Shown: positions 54,223 to 63,307 of the stretch, one piece after another
How positions within the stretch are numbered: the first letter of the stretch is position 1
Layout of the letters: each line of letters opens with the position of its first letter
Assembly: GCF_024585165.1 (NCBI RefSeq)
Contig: NZ_CP029008.1
Coordinates: 1,922,001 to 1,986,000 of the forward strand
Direction of reading: 5' to 3'
Length of the DNA stretch: 64,000 bases
Source of the DNA: Bradyrhizobium sp. WBOS07
GTDB taxonomy: Bacteria > Pseudomonadota > Alphaproteobacteria > Rhizobiales > Xanthobacteraceae
Notes under the pieces: generated by a model
Databases searched by the model: none
Told to the model about the DNA's origin: nothing
Seen by the model: the letters and a program-made list of their open reading frames with translations, nothing else
Made by a program: the position numbers and the translations under genes

Positions 54223-54888
54223 ATGTACACGCCACCCTTTTTCAAGCAGGACCGCGCCGCAAGCCTGAAATTCGCCGAAGCGCGCGGCTTCGGCACCATG
54301 TGTGCCTTCGACGGCAGCAAGCCGATCGCTTCGCCGCTGCCGTTCTATCTGACCTACGCCGCTGACGGCACGCCGCAGGCCGCCTTTCATGTCGCGCGTC
54401 ACAATCCGCTGTTAAAGCTGGCGGGCAGTGATGCGTCCTGGCTGCTCGCGGTCAACGGCCCCGATGCCTATGTTTCGCCGGACTGGTACGTCTCGCCGGA
54501 TCAGGTTCCGACCTGGCTCTACCAGTCGGTACATCTGAGCGGGCCCGTACGCCTTCTGACGGACGACGAATTGTCGGTGCAGATCGACACGCTCAGCGAC
54601 AAGTTCGAGAGCTGGCTGCTGCCGAAGAAGCCGTGGACGTCGGGCAAGATGGCGGCGGGCCGCCTGGAGACGATGAAGAAGGCGATCGTGGGTCTGGTGA
54701 TGAATGTTGAAGAGGTCGAAGGCAGCTTCAAGCTCAACCAGCACAAATCGGACGCCGACTATGCGGCGATCGCCAATGCGCTCAGCGCCGGCGATGCCGA
54801 CGCCAGGCAGATCTCGGATTTGATGCGGCAGGCAAGGCCGCAGGTTTTCGCAAACGACACGAACATGCTCGAAGGGAGCGCGTCATGA
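54223..54888 (+). CDS. PaiB-family FMN-binding negative transcriptional regulator
   Basis: A 221-residue protein with the PaiB start MYTPPFFKQDRAASLKFAEA, the split-barrel flavin region LPFYLTYAADGTPQAAFHVA, and WLYQSVHLSGPVRLL and LNQHKSDADYAAIANAL. Bacillus PaiB represses sporulation and protease genes; in proteobacteria the role is less clear. It overlaps the next argC gene by 4 bp (ATGA), so the two are linked in translation. Confidence 0.87.
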   Translation: MYTPPFFKQDRAASLKFAEARGFGTMCAFDGSKPIASPLPFYLTYAADGTPQAAFHVARHNPLLKLAGSDASWLLAVNGPDAYVSPDWYVSPDQVPTWLYQSVHLSGPVRLLTDDELSVQIDTLSDKFESWLLPKKPWTSGKMAAGRLETMKKAIVGLVMNVEEVEGSFKLNQHKSDADYAAIANALSAGDADARQISDLMRQARPQVFANDTNMLEGSAS

Positions 54889-55868
54889 GCCTCGCCGACA
54901 CCACCAAAGCTCCGACCACCGGTGCGGCCAAGAAGCCCGCCACCGTCTTCGTCGACGGCGGCTCCGGCACGACCGGCCTCGGCATCAATGAGCGGCTGAA
55001 GCTCCAGAACGACGTCGTCGTGAAGGCGCTTTCCGACGACAAGCGCAAGGACCCCGCAGCCAAGAAGGCGCTGATGGAGGAGGTGGACCTCGTCATCCTC
55101 TGCCTGCCCGACGATGCCGCCAAGGAGACGGTCGCCCTGGTCGACAGCATGGGAGCTCGGGCGCCGAAGGTGCTGGACGCCTCGACCGCGTACCGGGTCG
55201 CGCCTGACTGGGCCTACGGTTTTCCCGAGCTGACGCCGGACCAGGCCGGCAAGATCAAGGCCGCCAGCAAGGTCTCCAATCCCGGCTGCTATCCGACCGG
55301 CGCGATTGCCCTGCTGCGGCCGATCGTCGATGCCGGTCTGCTGCCATCAGATTATCCCGTCACCGTCAACGCGGTGAGCGGTTATTCCGGCGGCGGCAAG
55401 TCGATGATCGCGAGCTTCGAGGACGGCAGCGCGCCGTCGTTCGAGCTCTACGGCCTCGGCTTCGAGCACAAGCATCTGCCCGAGATGCAGCTCTATTCCA
55501 ACCTGACGCGGCGGCCGATCTTCATCCCGTCCGTCGGCAATTACCGGCAGGGCATGCTGGTCTCGGTGCCGCTGCAGCTCGACACGCTGCCCGGCAAGCC
55601 TGGCGGAGCCGACCTGCAAGCCGCGCTCGCCAAGCGTTATGCCGGCTCGAAATACGTCAAGGTGATGCCGCTGCAGAACGAAGCGTCAAAGGGCGGCCGG
55701 CTCGAGCCGGAGGCGCTCAACGACACCAACATGCTCGAGCTCTACGTCTTCGCCAGCGACAAACATCACCAGGCCGTGCTGGTCGCCCGGCTCGACAATC
55801 TCGGCAAGGGGGCATCCGGCGCGGCGGTCCAGAACATGCGGCTGATGCTGGGCCTGGCAGAGGCGTAA
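54885..55868 (+). CDS. argC: N-acetyl-gamma-glutamyl-phosphate reductase, type 2
   Basis: A 327-residue enzyme of the short, type 2 ArgC branch: N-terminal Rossmann motif VFVDGGSGTTGLGI, catalytic C135 in SNPGCYPTGAIALLRP, and GFEHKHLPEMQLYS. It reduces N-acetyl-glutamyl phosphate in arginine biosynthesis. It has an unusual leader of about 20 residues. It overlaps paiB and is followed 26 bp later by a type 1 argC, so two non-redundant or redundant enzymes lie side by side. Confidence 0.92.
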   Translation: MSLADTTKAPTTGAAKKPATVFVDGGSGTTGLGINERLKLQNDVVVKALSDDKRKDPAAKKALMEEVDLVILCLPDDAAKETVALVDSMGARAPKVLDASTAYRVAPDWAYGFPELTPDQAGKIKAASKVSNPGCYPTGAIALLRPIVDAGLLPSDYPVTVNAVSGYSGGGKSMIASFEDGSAPSFELYGLGFEHKHLPEMQLYSNLTRRPIFIPSVGNYRQGMLVSVPLQLDTLPGKPGGADLQAALAKRYAGSKYVKVMPLQNEASKGGRLEPEALNDTNMLELYVFASDKHHQAVLVARLDNLGKGASGAAVQNMRLMLGLAEA

Positions 55869-55894
55869 CCGATCCAGCGTTAGAGGAGCGTGTG

Positions 55895-56941
55895 ATGAGC
55901 ACTAAGAAGATCGGCATTCTCGGCGCCTCCGGCTACACCGGCGCCGACGCGGTGCGCCTGTTGGCGCGGCATCCGAATGCCGAGATCACCGCACTCACTG
56001 CCAATACCCATGCCGGCAAAGCCATGAGCGAGGTGTTTCCGCATTTCTTCATGCTGAACCTGCCTAAACTTGTGGAATGGGAAACGGTCGACTGGAGCAG
56101 GCTCGATGCGGTATTCTGCGGACTGCCCCACGGGACCACGCAGGAAATCATCGCCGCGGTCCTTAAGGTGAATCCTGAGATCAAGGTCCTCGACATGTCC
56201 GCCGATTTTAGGCTGCGGGACAAGACCACCTATGCGCAATGGTACGGCCATGAGCACCGGGCACTCGAATTGCAGGACGAGGCGGTCTATGGTCTGACCG
56301 AATTCTATCGCGAGAAAATCGCGGCGGCGCGGCTGGTCGCCTGTCCCGGCTGCTACCCCACGGCAGCGCTGCTCGCGCTGGTGCCGCTCGCGAAGGCCAA
56401 GCTGATCGACGTCGACGACATCGTCATCGACGCGAAATCGGGCGTCACGGGCGCCGGACGCGGGCTGAAACAGAACACGTTGTTCAGCGAGGCGGGTGAG
56501 GGGCTATCGCCCTATTCGGTCGGGACCCACCGGCACGCACCCGAGATCGAGCAGGAGATCGGCCTCGCCGCCGGCTCTGCCGTGACGGTGAACTTTACGC
56601 CGCATCTGATCCCGATGGCGCGTGGCGAACTCTGCACGTGCTATGTAAAACTCAACGGCGCGACGCCCGACGATTTGCGGGCCGCTCTCGAGAAAGCCTA
56701 CGTCAACGAGCCCTTCGTGCATGTCGCCAAGAAGGGCGTGCTGCCGCAGACGCAGAATGTGCGCGGTTCCAACTATGTGCAGATCGGTGTCGTTGCCGAC
56801 CGCATCAATAACCGGGCGATCGTCATTTCCACGCTCGATAATCTGGTGAAGGGCTCGGCGGGGCAGGCGATCCAGAATATGAACCTGATGTTCGGACTGC
56901 CCGAGACGGAAGGGCTGGAGCAGATCGCGCTGTTCCCGTGA
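55895..56941 (+). CDS. argC: N-acetyl-gamma-glutamyl-phosphate reductase, type 1
   Basis: A 348-residue enzyme with the NADP motif GILGASGYTGADAVRLLARH, catalytic C153 in ACPGCYPTAALLALVPLA, and GTHRHAPEIEQEIGLAAG. This is the type 1 ArgC, distinct in sequence from the type 2 copy just before it. Strong GAGGAG precedes the start. It is probably co-transcribed with paiB and argC type 2; the methyltransferase gene begins 1 bp after its stop. Confidence 0.93.
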   Translation: MSTKKIGILGASGYTGADAVRLLARHPNAEITALTANTHAGKAMSEVFPHFFMLNLPKLVEWETVDWSRLDAVFCGLPHGTTQEIIAAVLKVNPEIKVLDMSADFRLRDKTTYAQWYGHEHRALELQDEAVYGLTEFYREKIAAARLVACPGCYPTAALLALVPLAKAKLIDVDDIVIDAKSGVTGAGRGLKQNTLFSEAGEGLSPYSVGTHRHAPEIEQEIGLAAGSAVTVNFTPHLIPMARGELCTCYVKLNGATPDDLRAALEKAYVNEPFVHVAKKGVLPQTQNVRGSNYVQIGVVADRINNRAIVISTLDNLVKGSAGQAIQNMNLMFGLPETEGLEQIALFP

Positions 56942-56942
56942 T

Positions 56943-57548
56943 GTGAGTGCGACAGTGGACGAAGAGACGCTGCAATTCTACCGCGGCAACGCAGAGGCCT
57001 ATGCTGGGCGCGAGATCACGTCGCGCCAAGCGCGGCTGACGGCGTTTCTCGCCCGGCTCGCGCCAGGTGCTTCCATTCTCGAACTCGGATGCGGCGCCGG
57101 CGGCGATACCGCGGAATTGCTGGCGCGCGGCTTTGCGGTTCGCCCGACCGACGGATCGCCGGAAATGGCGAAGGTCGCCTCCCGCCGTCTCGGGCGTCCC
57201 GTCCAGACCCTGCTGTTCGAGCAGCTCCACGAGACCGAGGCCTATGACGCCGTCTGGGCCAATGCGTGCCTGCTGCACGTGCCCAGACCCGAACTCGCCG
57301 AGGTTCTCGCGCGAATCTGGCGCGCGCTGAAACCGGCCGGCTTCTTCTACGCTAGCTACAAGGCCGGCGAGGCCGAAGGGCGTGACACGTTGAACCGCTA
57401 TTACAATTATCCCTCGCCGGACTGGCTGCGGGCGACCTACATCGAGGCGGGCAGCTGGAGCGGGGTGACGATCGATACCGGCGAGGTCAAGGGCTTCGAC
57501 GACAAGGCCGCATCGATGCTGTTCGTCGTCGCGCAGAAGAGGGGCTGA
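56943..57548 (+). CDS. Class I SAM-dependent methyltransferase
   Basis: A 201-residue protein starting with GTG. Motif I is ILELGCGAGGDTAELLARG, followed by acidic PTDGSPEM and a C-terminal segment SMLFVVAQK. It resembles UbiE/Tam-like small-molecule methyltransferases; the substrate is unknown. It begins 1 bp after the argC type 1 stop and probably belongs to the same operon. Confidence 0.86.
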   Translation: MSATVDEETLQFYRGNAEAYAGREITSRQARLTAFLARLAPGASILELGCGAGGDTAELLARGFAVRPTDGSPEMAKVASRRLGRPVQTLLFEQLHETEAYDAVWANACLLHVPRPELAEVLARIWRALKPAGFFYASYKAGEAEGRDTLNRYYNYPSPDWLRATYIEAGSWSGVTIDTGEVKGFDDKAASMLFVVAQKRG

Positions 57549-57561
57549 GCGCGGCGCCCCC

Positions 57562-57960
57562 TCAGAACACCCTGAAGATCGCCAGCGCCAGCACGGCCTG
57601 GGCAAGGAAGCCGACGGTGAAGGCGAGAGTGCGGAACACCGGAATTCCGAGCGTGTAGACGATGGTGTGCGCGACACGAGCCCAGAAATAGACCGCGCAG
57701 GCGAGCACCGTCCATTTCGTGGAATAGTCGATCGCGTTGAGGATCAGCACCAGCGGTGCGAAGACGATGAGGTTCTCGACCGCGTTGTCGTGCGCGAACA
57801 TCAGCCGGTTCGCCCAGTCCGATTGCGGCTTGTCGTTGCGAGAGGGGTTGGCCATCGCGCCGCTGAGACCGCGGACCTGACACCGGTTGATCGTATAGGG
57901 AATCCAGAGGATCCCGGTCAGGATCACCGTCAGTGTCAGCCAGAACAATTCGCGCGTCAT
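57562..57960 (-). CDS. MAPEG-family membrane protein
   Basis: A 132-residue inner-membrane protein with four helices and the MAPEG pattern: NRLMFAHDNAVENLIVFAPL, AVYFWARVAHTIVYTLGIPV and FRTLAFTVGFLAQ. MAPEG proteins are glutathione transferase-like or have unknown roles in bacteria. It converges on the methyltransferase gene. Confidence 0.88.
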   Translation of the reverse strand: MTRELFWLTLTVILTGILWIPYTINRCQVRGLSGAMANPSRNDKPQSDWANRLMFAHDNAVENLIVFAPLVLILNAIDYSTKWTVLACAVYFWARVAHTIVYTLGIPVFRTLAFTVGFLAQAVLALAIFRVF

Positions 57961-58057
57961 AGTCCGGTCCCCTCTGTCGTCGCTGTGGTGAGCGCGAGTC
58001 TATACGAAAGCGCGGGAGATTTCGCCATGCGCAAAGAAAGCTTCGTTGCTTGTTTGT

Positions 58058-58102
58058 GCATGATCCAATCGGAAAACCGCTCCGCACTTGTCCGGATCAT
58101 GC
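58058..58102. repeat. Palindromic element next to phaC
   Basis: GCATGATCC (58058-58066) pairs with GGATCATGC (58094-58102), 45 bp overall. The pattern resembles a repeat type common in this group. It ends just past the phaC stop and may be its transcription end. Confidence 0.7.
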
Positions 58103-58103
58103 C

Positions 58104-59912
58104 CTATGCGCGGACCCTGACATAGCTGCCGGGCGCATCCTCGATCGGCGGGAATGCTTCGCTCCCCGGCAGGCGCGCCGGAACCTGCTCCGGATCGAGC
58201 TCGCCCAGCCATTGCCGCCAGTCCGGCCACCACGAGCCCTTGTGCTCGACCGCGCCCTTTATCCACTCGGTGACGCTGACGTCCTTGATGTTGTCGTTGG
58301 TCCAGTACTGGTACTTGTTGGAGGCCGGCGGATTGACCACGCCTGCGATATGGCCCGAGCCCGACAGCACATATTTCACCGGACCGCCGAAGAATTGCGA
58401 GCCGTACAGCACCGATTCCGCCGGCGCGATGTGGTCCTCGCGGGTGGCGAGGTTGTAGACGGGGACCTTGACCTTGGAGAGATCGAGCAGGGTGTTGTCG
58501 AGCACCATCGTGCCGGTGGAGAGCCGGTTCTCCAGATAGCAATTGCGCAGATAGTAGGAATGGTTCGACGCGGTCATGCGGGTCGCGTCGGAATTCCAGT
58601 GCAAGAGGTCGAACGCGCTCGGCTGCTGGCCCTTGAGATAATTGCTGACCACGTAGGACCAGATCAGATCGTTGGAGCGCAGCATGTTGAAGGCCATCGC
58701 CATCTTCGAGCCTTCGAGCACGCCGGCCGCCTTCATGTCCTGCTCGAGCGAAGAGATCTGCTCCTCGTCGACGAACACCAGGAGGTCGCCGGCATGGGTG
58801 AAGTCGACCTGGGCCGCGAAGAACGTCGCCGACGAGACGCGCTGGCGGCGCTTCTCGGCGAGCCAGGCCAGCGTGGTCGCGAGCATGGTGCCGCCGACGC
58901 AATAGCCGGCGGTGTGCACCTTCATCTCGCCGGTGACCTTCTCGATCACGTCCATCGCCGTGAGCGGGCCTTCCTTCATGTAGTCTTCCCAGCTCTTGTT
59001 GCCGAGCCGCTTGTCGGGATTGACCCATGAGATCACGAACACGGTGATGCCCTGGTCGACGCACCACTTGATGTAGGATTTCTCCGGCTTGAGATCGAGG
59101 ATGTAGAACTTGTTGATCCATGGCGGCACGATCAGGAGCGGGGTGCGCAGCACCGTCTCCGTGGTCGGCGAATACTGGATCAGCTGCATCATCTCGTTCT
59201 GATAGATCACCTTGCCCGGCGTCGTCGCCATGTTGACGCCGACGACGAGATTGTCCGGGTTGGACTGGCGGATCTTCAGCATGCCCTTGCCGGCCGCGAT
59301 GTCCTCGGCCAGCATCGAAAGGCCGCGCGCCAGGTTCTCGCCGCTGCTCGCCAGGGTCTCGCGCAGCACCTCCGGATTGGTCAGCACGAAATTGGACGGC
59401 GACAGCGCGTTGGTGACCTGCTGGACGTAGAACTCGGCCTTGCGGCGGGTATGCGGATCGAGGCCTTCGGCATCGCGCACCAGATCCTGCGCCCATTTGG
59501 TCGTGAGCAGATAGAGCTGCATGACGAAATCGAAGAACTGGTTCGACTTCCATTCCGGATCGGCGAAGCGCTTGTCGCGCGGCGAGGGCGCGATCGCAGG
59601 GGCAGCGTCCTGGCCGGCCATGCGGCGCACCGCCGAGCCCCAGAGGTCGAGATAATCCTTGGCGAGCTTGGTCTGCAGATCGGACGAGCGGGACGTATCC
59701 GACAACCAATATTCGGCAACCGAGGTGAAGGTCTTGACGACGTCGGCAAGCTCTGCCGGCGGCCGATCCTGCACCTCGCCGCTCTCGCGCGGCTTGAGGT
59801 AGGCCGCAAGCGCCTTGCCGCCGCTCTCCATCGCCCGCGCGACATTCATCGCGAAGGCTTCCGCATCGAACTTCGTCTCGGGTTTAGGCGTATCGGTCGT
59901 GGCCATACTCAT
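58104..59912 (-). CDS. phaC: Class I poly(3-hydroxyalkanoate) synthase
   Basis: A 602-residue PHA polymerase. The lipase-like box is G-Y-C338-V-G ([12 protein letters not shown]), with the catalytic D493 in ATREDHIAP and H521 in GSGHIAG. The N-terminal domain (about 1-200) is of the class I type. It polymerises 3-hydroxybutyryl-CoA into storage granules, so it links with the HBDH gene at 38387. Either the ATG at 59912 or the one at 59906 may be used. No phaP or phaR is adjacent. Confidence 0.95.
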   Translation of the reverse strand: MSMATTDTPKPETKFDAEAFAMNVARAMESGGKALAAYLKPRESGEVQDRPPAELADVVKTFTSVAEYWLSDTSRSSDLQTKLAKDYLDLWGSAVRRMAGQDAAPAIAPSPRDKRFADPEWKSNQFFDFVMQLYLLTTKWAQDLVRDAEGLDPHTRRKAEFYVQQVTNALSPSNFVLTNPEVLRETLASSGENLARGLSMLAEDIAAGKGMLKIRQSNPDNLVVGVNMATTPGKVIYQNEMMQLIQYSPTTETVLRTPLLIVPPWINKFYILDLKPEKSYIKWCVDQGITVFVISWVNPDKRLGNKSWEDYMKEGPLTAMDVIEKVTGEMKVHTAGYCVGGTMLATTLAWLAEKRRQRVSSATFFAAQVDFTHAGDLLVFVDEEQISSLEQDMKAAGVLEGSKMAMAFNMLRSNDLIWSYVVSNYLKGQQPSAFDLLHWNSDATRMTASNHSYYLRNCYLENRLSTGTMVLDNTLLDLSKVKVPVYNLATREDHIAPAESVLYGSQFFGGPVKYVLSGSGHIAGVVNPPASNKYQYWTNDNIKDVSVTEWIKGAVEHKGSWWPDWRQWLGELDPEQVPARLPGSEAFPPIEDAPGSYVRVRA

Positions 59913-60165
59913 GGGCAGAACAGTAACGAGTCATTCCTTATTCGTCACCGCGAAGCTCGCATGTTTGACGTTAAACACGCTCGAAGATGTGCTGCACTGC
60001 GACAAAGTTTCTTGGTTTTGTCACAATCGCGGTGCAACCCTCCGGTCGTGGGCCTTTGGTGTTTTCTCGCTCGTTCCATTTGTGGGCAGCAATGGTTTGA
60101 GCTTGGGCAGGTTGTCGGGTTAGTGTGCGGCAGCTTGCATTGGGACGAGCAGGGGATTTCCCAAA

Positions 60166-60441
60166 GTGTTGGCGTTGAGGGTCCTACAGAGATCGCTGCT
60201 GATCGGTGGCGCGCTGCTGAGCGTGGCATTTGTGCTGGGCGGCTGTTCGAGTCAGTTCGCGGATATGACGCCGATGGACGCGCAGGCACCTGCAAGGGAG
60301 CCCGGGAGCTATCTGCCGGTGCACGACCTGCCGCCGGATCGCGATCAAGCCGTCATTTCGCTGGAGCAGCGCGCCAAGATCGAGGCCGAGCTCGCCGCCG
60401 CGCGCGATCGCCAGGCGGCCGCCGCCAAGGACGCGAAATGA
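60166..60441 (+). CDS. Small lipoprotein
   Basis: A 91-residue protein with a GTG start and a lipoprotein signal, lipobox V-L-G-G-C (Cys at residue 27). The rest is polar, with PPDRDQAVISLEQRAKIEAE and a helical end rich in Ala/Lys. It has GGGG upstream. Function unknown; it is a candidate outer-membrane lipoprotein. It lies upstream of the alaC-like gene by 215 bp. Confidence 0.8.
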   Translation: MLALRVLQRSLLIGGALLSVAFVLGGCSSQFADMTPMDAQAPAREPGSYLPVHDLPPDRDQAVISLEQRAKIEAELAAARDRQAAAAKDAK

Positions 60442-60656
60442 GGCGGTGCAACGTAATCTCTGGCGCCCCCGCCTTGCCGTGCTAAAAGACCTGGGTTCAG
60501 CCGAGAGTCAGGGCGAACGACCTCAGCCTTCGCTGTCGATGATTGCTCTAAGTATTTGATTTTGAGTGATTTTCGCAACGGGACCGAGCCCTTTTCCGTA
60601 AAGCCGTCCTGTCTTTCGATTCTGTCCTGACCGGTTGCCCGGGAGCCCAGAGAGCC

Positions 60657-61877
60657 ATGGAAGAATTTTACCGCATCCGCCGCCTTCCGCCTTACGTGTT
60701 CGAGCAGGTCAACCGGGCCAAGGCGGCCGCGCGGAATGCCGGCGCCGACATCATCGACCTCGGCATGGGCAACCCGGATCTGCCGGCCCCGGCACATGTG
60801 CTGGAGAAGCTCAAGGAGACGCTGGGCAAGCCGCGCACCGACCGCTACTCGGCGTCCCGCGGCATCCCCGGACTGCGCCGGGCCCAGGCCGGCTACTACG
60901 CCCGCCGCTTCGGGGTGAAGCTCAACCCTGACACCCAGATCGTGGCGACGCTCGGCTCGAAGGAGGGCTTTGCCAACGTGGCGCAGGCGATCACCGCGCC
61001 CGGCGACGTCATCCTCTGTCCGAACCCGAGCTATCCGATTCACGCCTTCGGCTTCTTGATGGCGGGCGGCGTGATCCGCTCGGTGCCCTCCGAGCCGACG
61101 CCGCAATTCTTCGAGGCGGCCGAACGGGCGATCATCCATTCGATCCCCAAGCCGCTCGCGCTCGTGGTCTGCTATCCCTCGAACCCGACCGCCTATGTCG
61201 CGAGCCTCGATTTCTACAAGGACCTCGTCGCCTTCGCCAAGAAGCACGAGATCCTGATCCTGTCCGATCTCGCTTATGCCGAGGTCTATTTCGACGAGAG
61301 CAACCCGCCGCCCTCGGTGCTCCAGGTGCCCGGCGCGATGGACTGCACGGTCGAGTTCACCTCGATGTCGAAGACCTATTCGATGGCCGGCTGGCGCATG
61401 GGCTTTGCGGTCGGCAACGAGCGCGTGATCGCCGCGCTCGCCCGCGTCAAATCCTACCTCGATTACGGCGCGTTCACGCCGGTCCAGGTGGCCGCGACCG
61501 CGGCGCTGAACGGTCCGGATGATTGCATCAAGGAGATGCGCGACACCTATCGCAAGCGCCGCGATGCGCTGGTTGAATCGTTCGGCCGTGCGGGGTGGGA
61601 GATCCCGCCGCCGGAGGCCTCGATGTTCGCCTGGGTGCCTCTGCCGGAGGCCTTCCGCAGCGTCGGCAGCATGCAGTTCGCCACCCTGATGGTGGAGAAA
61701 TCCGGCGTTGCGGTCTCGCCCGGCGTCGGCTTCGGCGAGCATGGTGAAGGATATGTCCGCATCGCCATGGTGGAAAACGAGCAACGGATCAGGCAGGCCG
61801 CGCGCGGCGTGCGACGCTTCCTTGAAAGCGGCATCGAAACGTTGCACAACGTGGTTCCACTCGCCAATCGGCGCTAA
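60657..61877 (+). CDS. PLP-dependent aminotransferase (AlaC/LL-DAP aminotransferase-like)
   Basis: A 406-residue class I aminotransferase. The PLP lysine is K239 in TSMSKTYSMAGWR, with NPTAY in YPSNPTAY and SDLAYAEVYFDE before it. It resembles the AlaC-type alanine or glutamate aminotransferases and may give amino acid precursors for the homoserine branch. It lies 28 bp before hom, so the two form a likely operon with glpX. Confidence 0.9.
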   Translation: MEEFYRIRRLPPYVFEQVNRAKAAARNAGADIIDLGMGNPDLPAPAHVLEKLKETLGKPRTDRYSASRGIPGLRRAQAGYYARRFGVKLNPDTQIVATLGSKEGFANVAQAITAPGDVILCPNPSYPIHAFGFLMAGGVIRSVPSEPTPQFFEAAERAIIHSIPKPLALVVCYPSNPTAYVASLDFYKDLVAFAKKHEILILSDLAYAEVYFDESNPPPSVLQVPGAMDCTVEFTSMSKTYSMAGWRMGFAVGNERVIAALARVKSYLDYGAFTPVQVAATAALNGPDDCIKEMRDTYRKRRDALVESFGRAGWEIPPPEASMFAWVPLPEAFRSVGSMQFATLMVEKSGVAVSPGVGFGEHGEGYVRIAMVENEQRIRQAARGVRRFLESGIETLHNVVPLANRR

Positions 61878-61905
61878 TTCTCTTCTGCAGGTTTTCTGAA
61901 GTATC

Positions 61906-63222
61906 ATGGTCGCACCCCTGAAAGTGGGCATAGCGGGGCTCGGCACCGTGGGTGCCGAAGTCATCCGCTTGATCGAAACGCAGGCGCGCGTGCTCGCAGG
62001 GCGCAGCGGCCGCGGCATCCGCGTGGTTGCGGTCACCGCGCGCTCGAAGACGAAGAAGCGCGGCATCGATCTGCGCGGCTTCGAATGGGCGAAGGACCCG
62101 ATCGCGCTTGCCACCCATCCCGGCATCGATTGCTTCGTCGAGCTGATGGGCGGCGCCGGCGATCCCGCGCTGTCGGCGGTCGACGCCGCGCTGAGCGCCG
62201 GCAAGTCGGTCGTCACCGCGAACAAGGCGCTGCTGGCCAAGCACGGACTCAAGCTCGCCAAGGCGGCTGAAAAGCACGGCGGAGCGCTGAATTTCGAGGC
62301 AGCCGTCGGCGCCGCGATCCCCGTCATCAAGACGTTGCGCGAGGGGCTTGCCGGCACCGGCATCAACCGCGTCTACGGCATCCTCAACGGCACCTGCAAT
62401 TACATCCTGACCCGGATGGAGCAGGAGGGTCTGTCCTTCGCCGAATGCCTCAAGGACGCACAGCGGCTCGGATATGCCGAGGCCAATCCATCGTTTGACG
62501 TCGACGGCCACGATACCGCGCAAAAGCTCGCGATCCTTGCCAGCCTCGCCTTCGGCACGAAAGTTGCTCAAAGCGCGGTGTATGTCGAAGGCATCTCATC
62601 GATCGCACCGGAAGATCTGCGCGCGGCATCCGAGCTCGGCTACCGCGTCAAGCTGCTCGGCGTTGCGGTGCGCACCGCCAAGGGCATCGAGCAGCGCGTG
62701 CATCCGACCATGGTGCCGAAATCTTCCTCGATCGCGCAGGTGATGGGTGTCACCAATGCGGTCACGATCGACGGCGAGGGCATTCCGCCGATCACGCTGG
62801 TGGGACCAGGCGCCGGCGGCGCCGCCACCGCGTCAGCCGTGGTCGCCGACATCGCCGACGTCGCGCGCGGCATCCGCGCCAATCCGTTCGGCCGGCCCAT
62901 TGCGCAATTGCGCGACACCAAGAAGGCGCCGATGGAGCGCCACGAGGGCGGCTATTACATCCGCCTTCTGGCACGCGATTTCCCCGGCACCGCGGCTGCG
63001 ATCGCGACCCGGCTTGCCGAGCAGAAGATTTCGATCGAGTCGATCGTGCAGCGTCATCCCAATGGAGGCGCTGCGCCTGATAGCGGCAAGGCGGTCCCCG
63101 TGCCCGTCATCCTGATCACCTATGCCACGCACGAGGATGCCGTGCGCCGCGCCCTTGCGGCCGTGCAGAAGGACAAGGTGATCAGCGGACGGCCGCAGGT
63201 GATCCGGATCGAGAAGAACTGA
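61906..63222 (+). CDS. hom: Homoserine dehydrogenase
   Basis: A 438-residue enzyme: NAD(P) site VGIAGLGTVGAEVIRLIE, the catalytic-core segment YGILNGTCNYILTRMEQEG, and DVDGHDTAQKLAILASLAFG, followed by a C-terminal ACT domain (about 350-430, YYIRLLARDFPGTAAAIATR). It reduces aspartate semialdehyde to homoserine for threonine and methionine. It is flanked by the aminotransferase and glpX on the same strand. Confidence 0.96.
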   Translation: MVAPLKVGIAGLGTVGAEVIRLIETQARVLAGRSGRGIRVVAVTARSKTKKRGIDLRGFEWAKDPIALATHPGIDCFVELMGGAGDPALSAVDAALSAGKSVVTANKALLAKHGLKLAKAAEKHGGALNFEAAVGAAIPVIKTLREGLAGTGINRVYGILNGTCNYILTRMEQEGLSFAECLKDAQRLGYAEANPSFDVDGHDTAQKLAILASLAFGTKVAQSAVYVEGISSIAPEDLRAASELGYRVKLLGVAVRTAKGIEQRVHPTMVPKSSSIAQVMGVTNAVTIDGEGIPPITLVGPGAGGAATASAVVADIADVARGIRANPFGRPIAQLRDTKKAPMERHEGGYYIRLLARDFPGTAAAIATRLAEQKISIESIVQRHPNGGAAPDSGKAVPVPVILITYATHEDAVRRALAAVQKDKVISGRPQVIRIEKN

Positions 63223-63227
63223 GGCGG

Positions 63228-63241
63228 TTCGTTCGAACGAA
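63228..63241. promoter_or_regulatory. 14-bp palindrome between hom and glpX
   Basis: TTCGTTCGAACGAA is a perfect palindrome lying 5 bp after the hom stop and 66 bp before glpX. No T-run follows. It may be an operator or a chance palindrome. Confidence 0.3.
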
Positions 63242-63307
63242 TCGTGGGCGTTGCGAATTGATGCGGGCAGAGAATTCTGTCCCAAACCGGTTTGAAGGAG
63301 TTAGCCG

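Noticed and set aside
58000..59709. 569-codon minus-strand frame alongside phaC
   Set aside because: Out of frame with the PHA synthase, with Arg-rich shadow composition.
60442..60656. SAM or amino-acid riboswitch before the alaC-like/hom operon
   Set aside because: No match to the SAM-II core or to a leader peptide with terminator/antiterminator pairing could be made.
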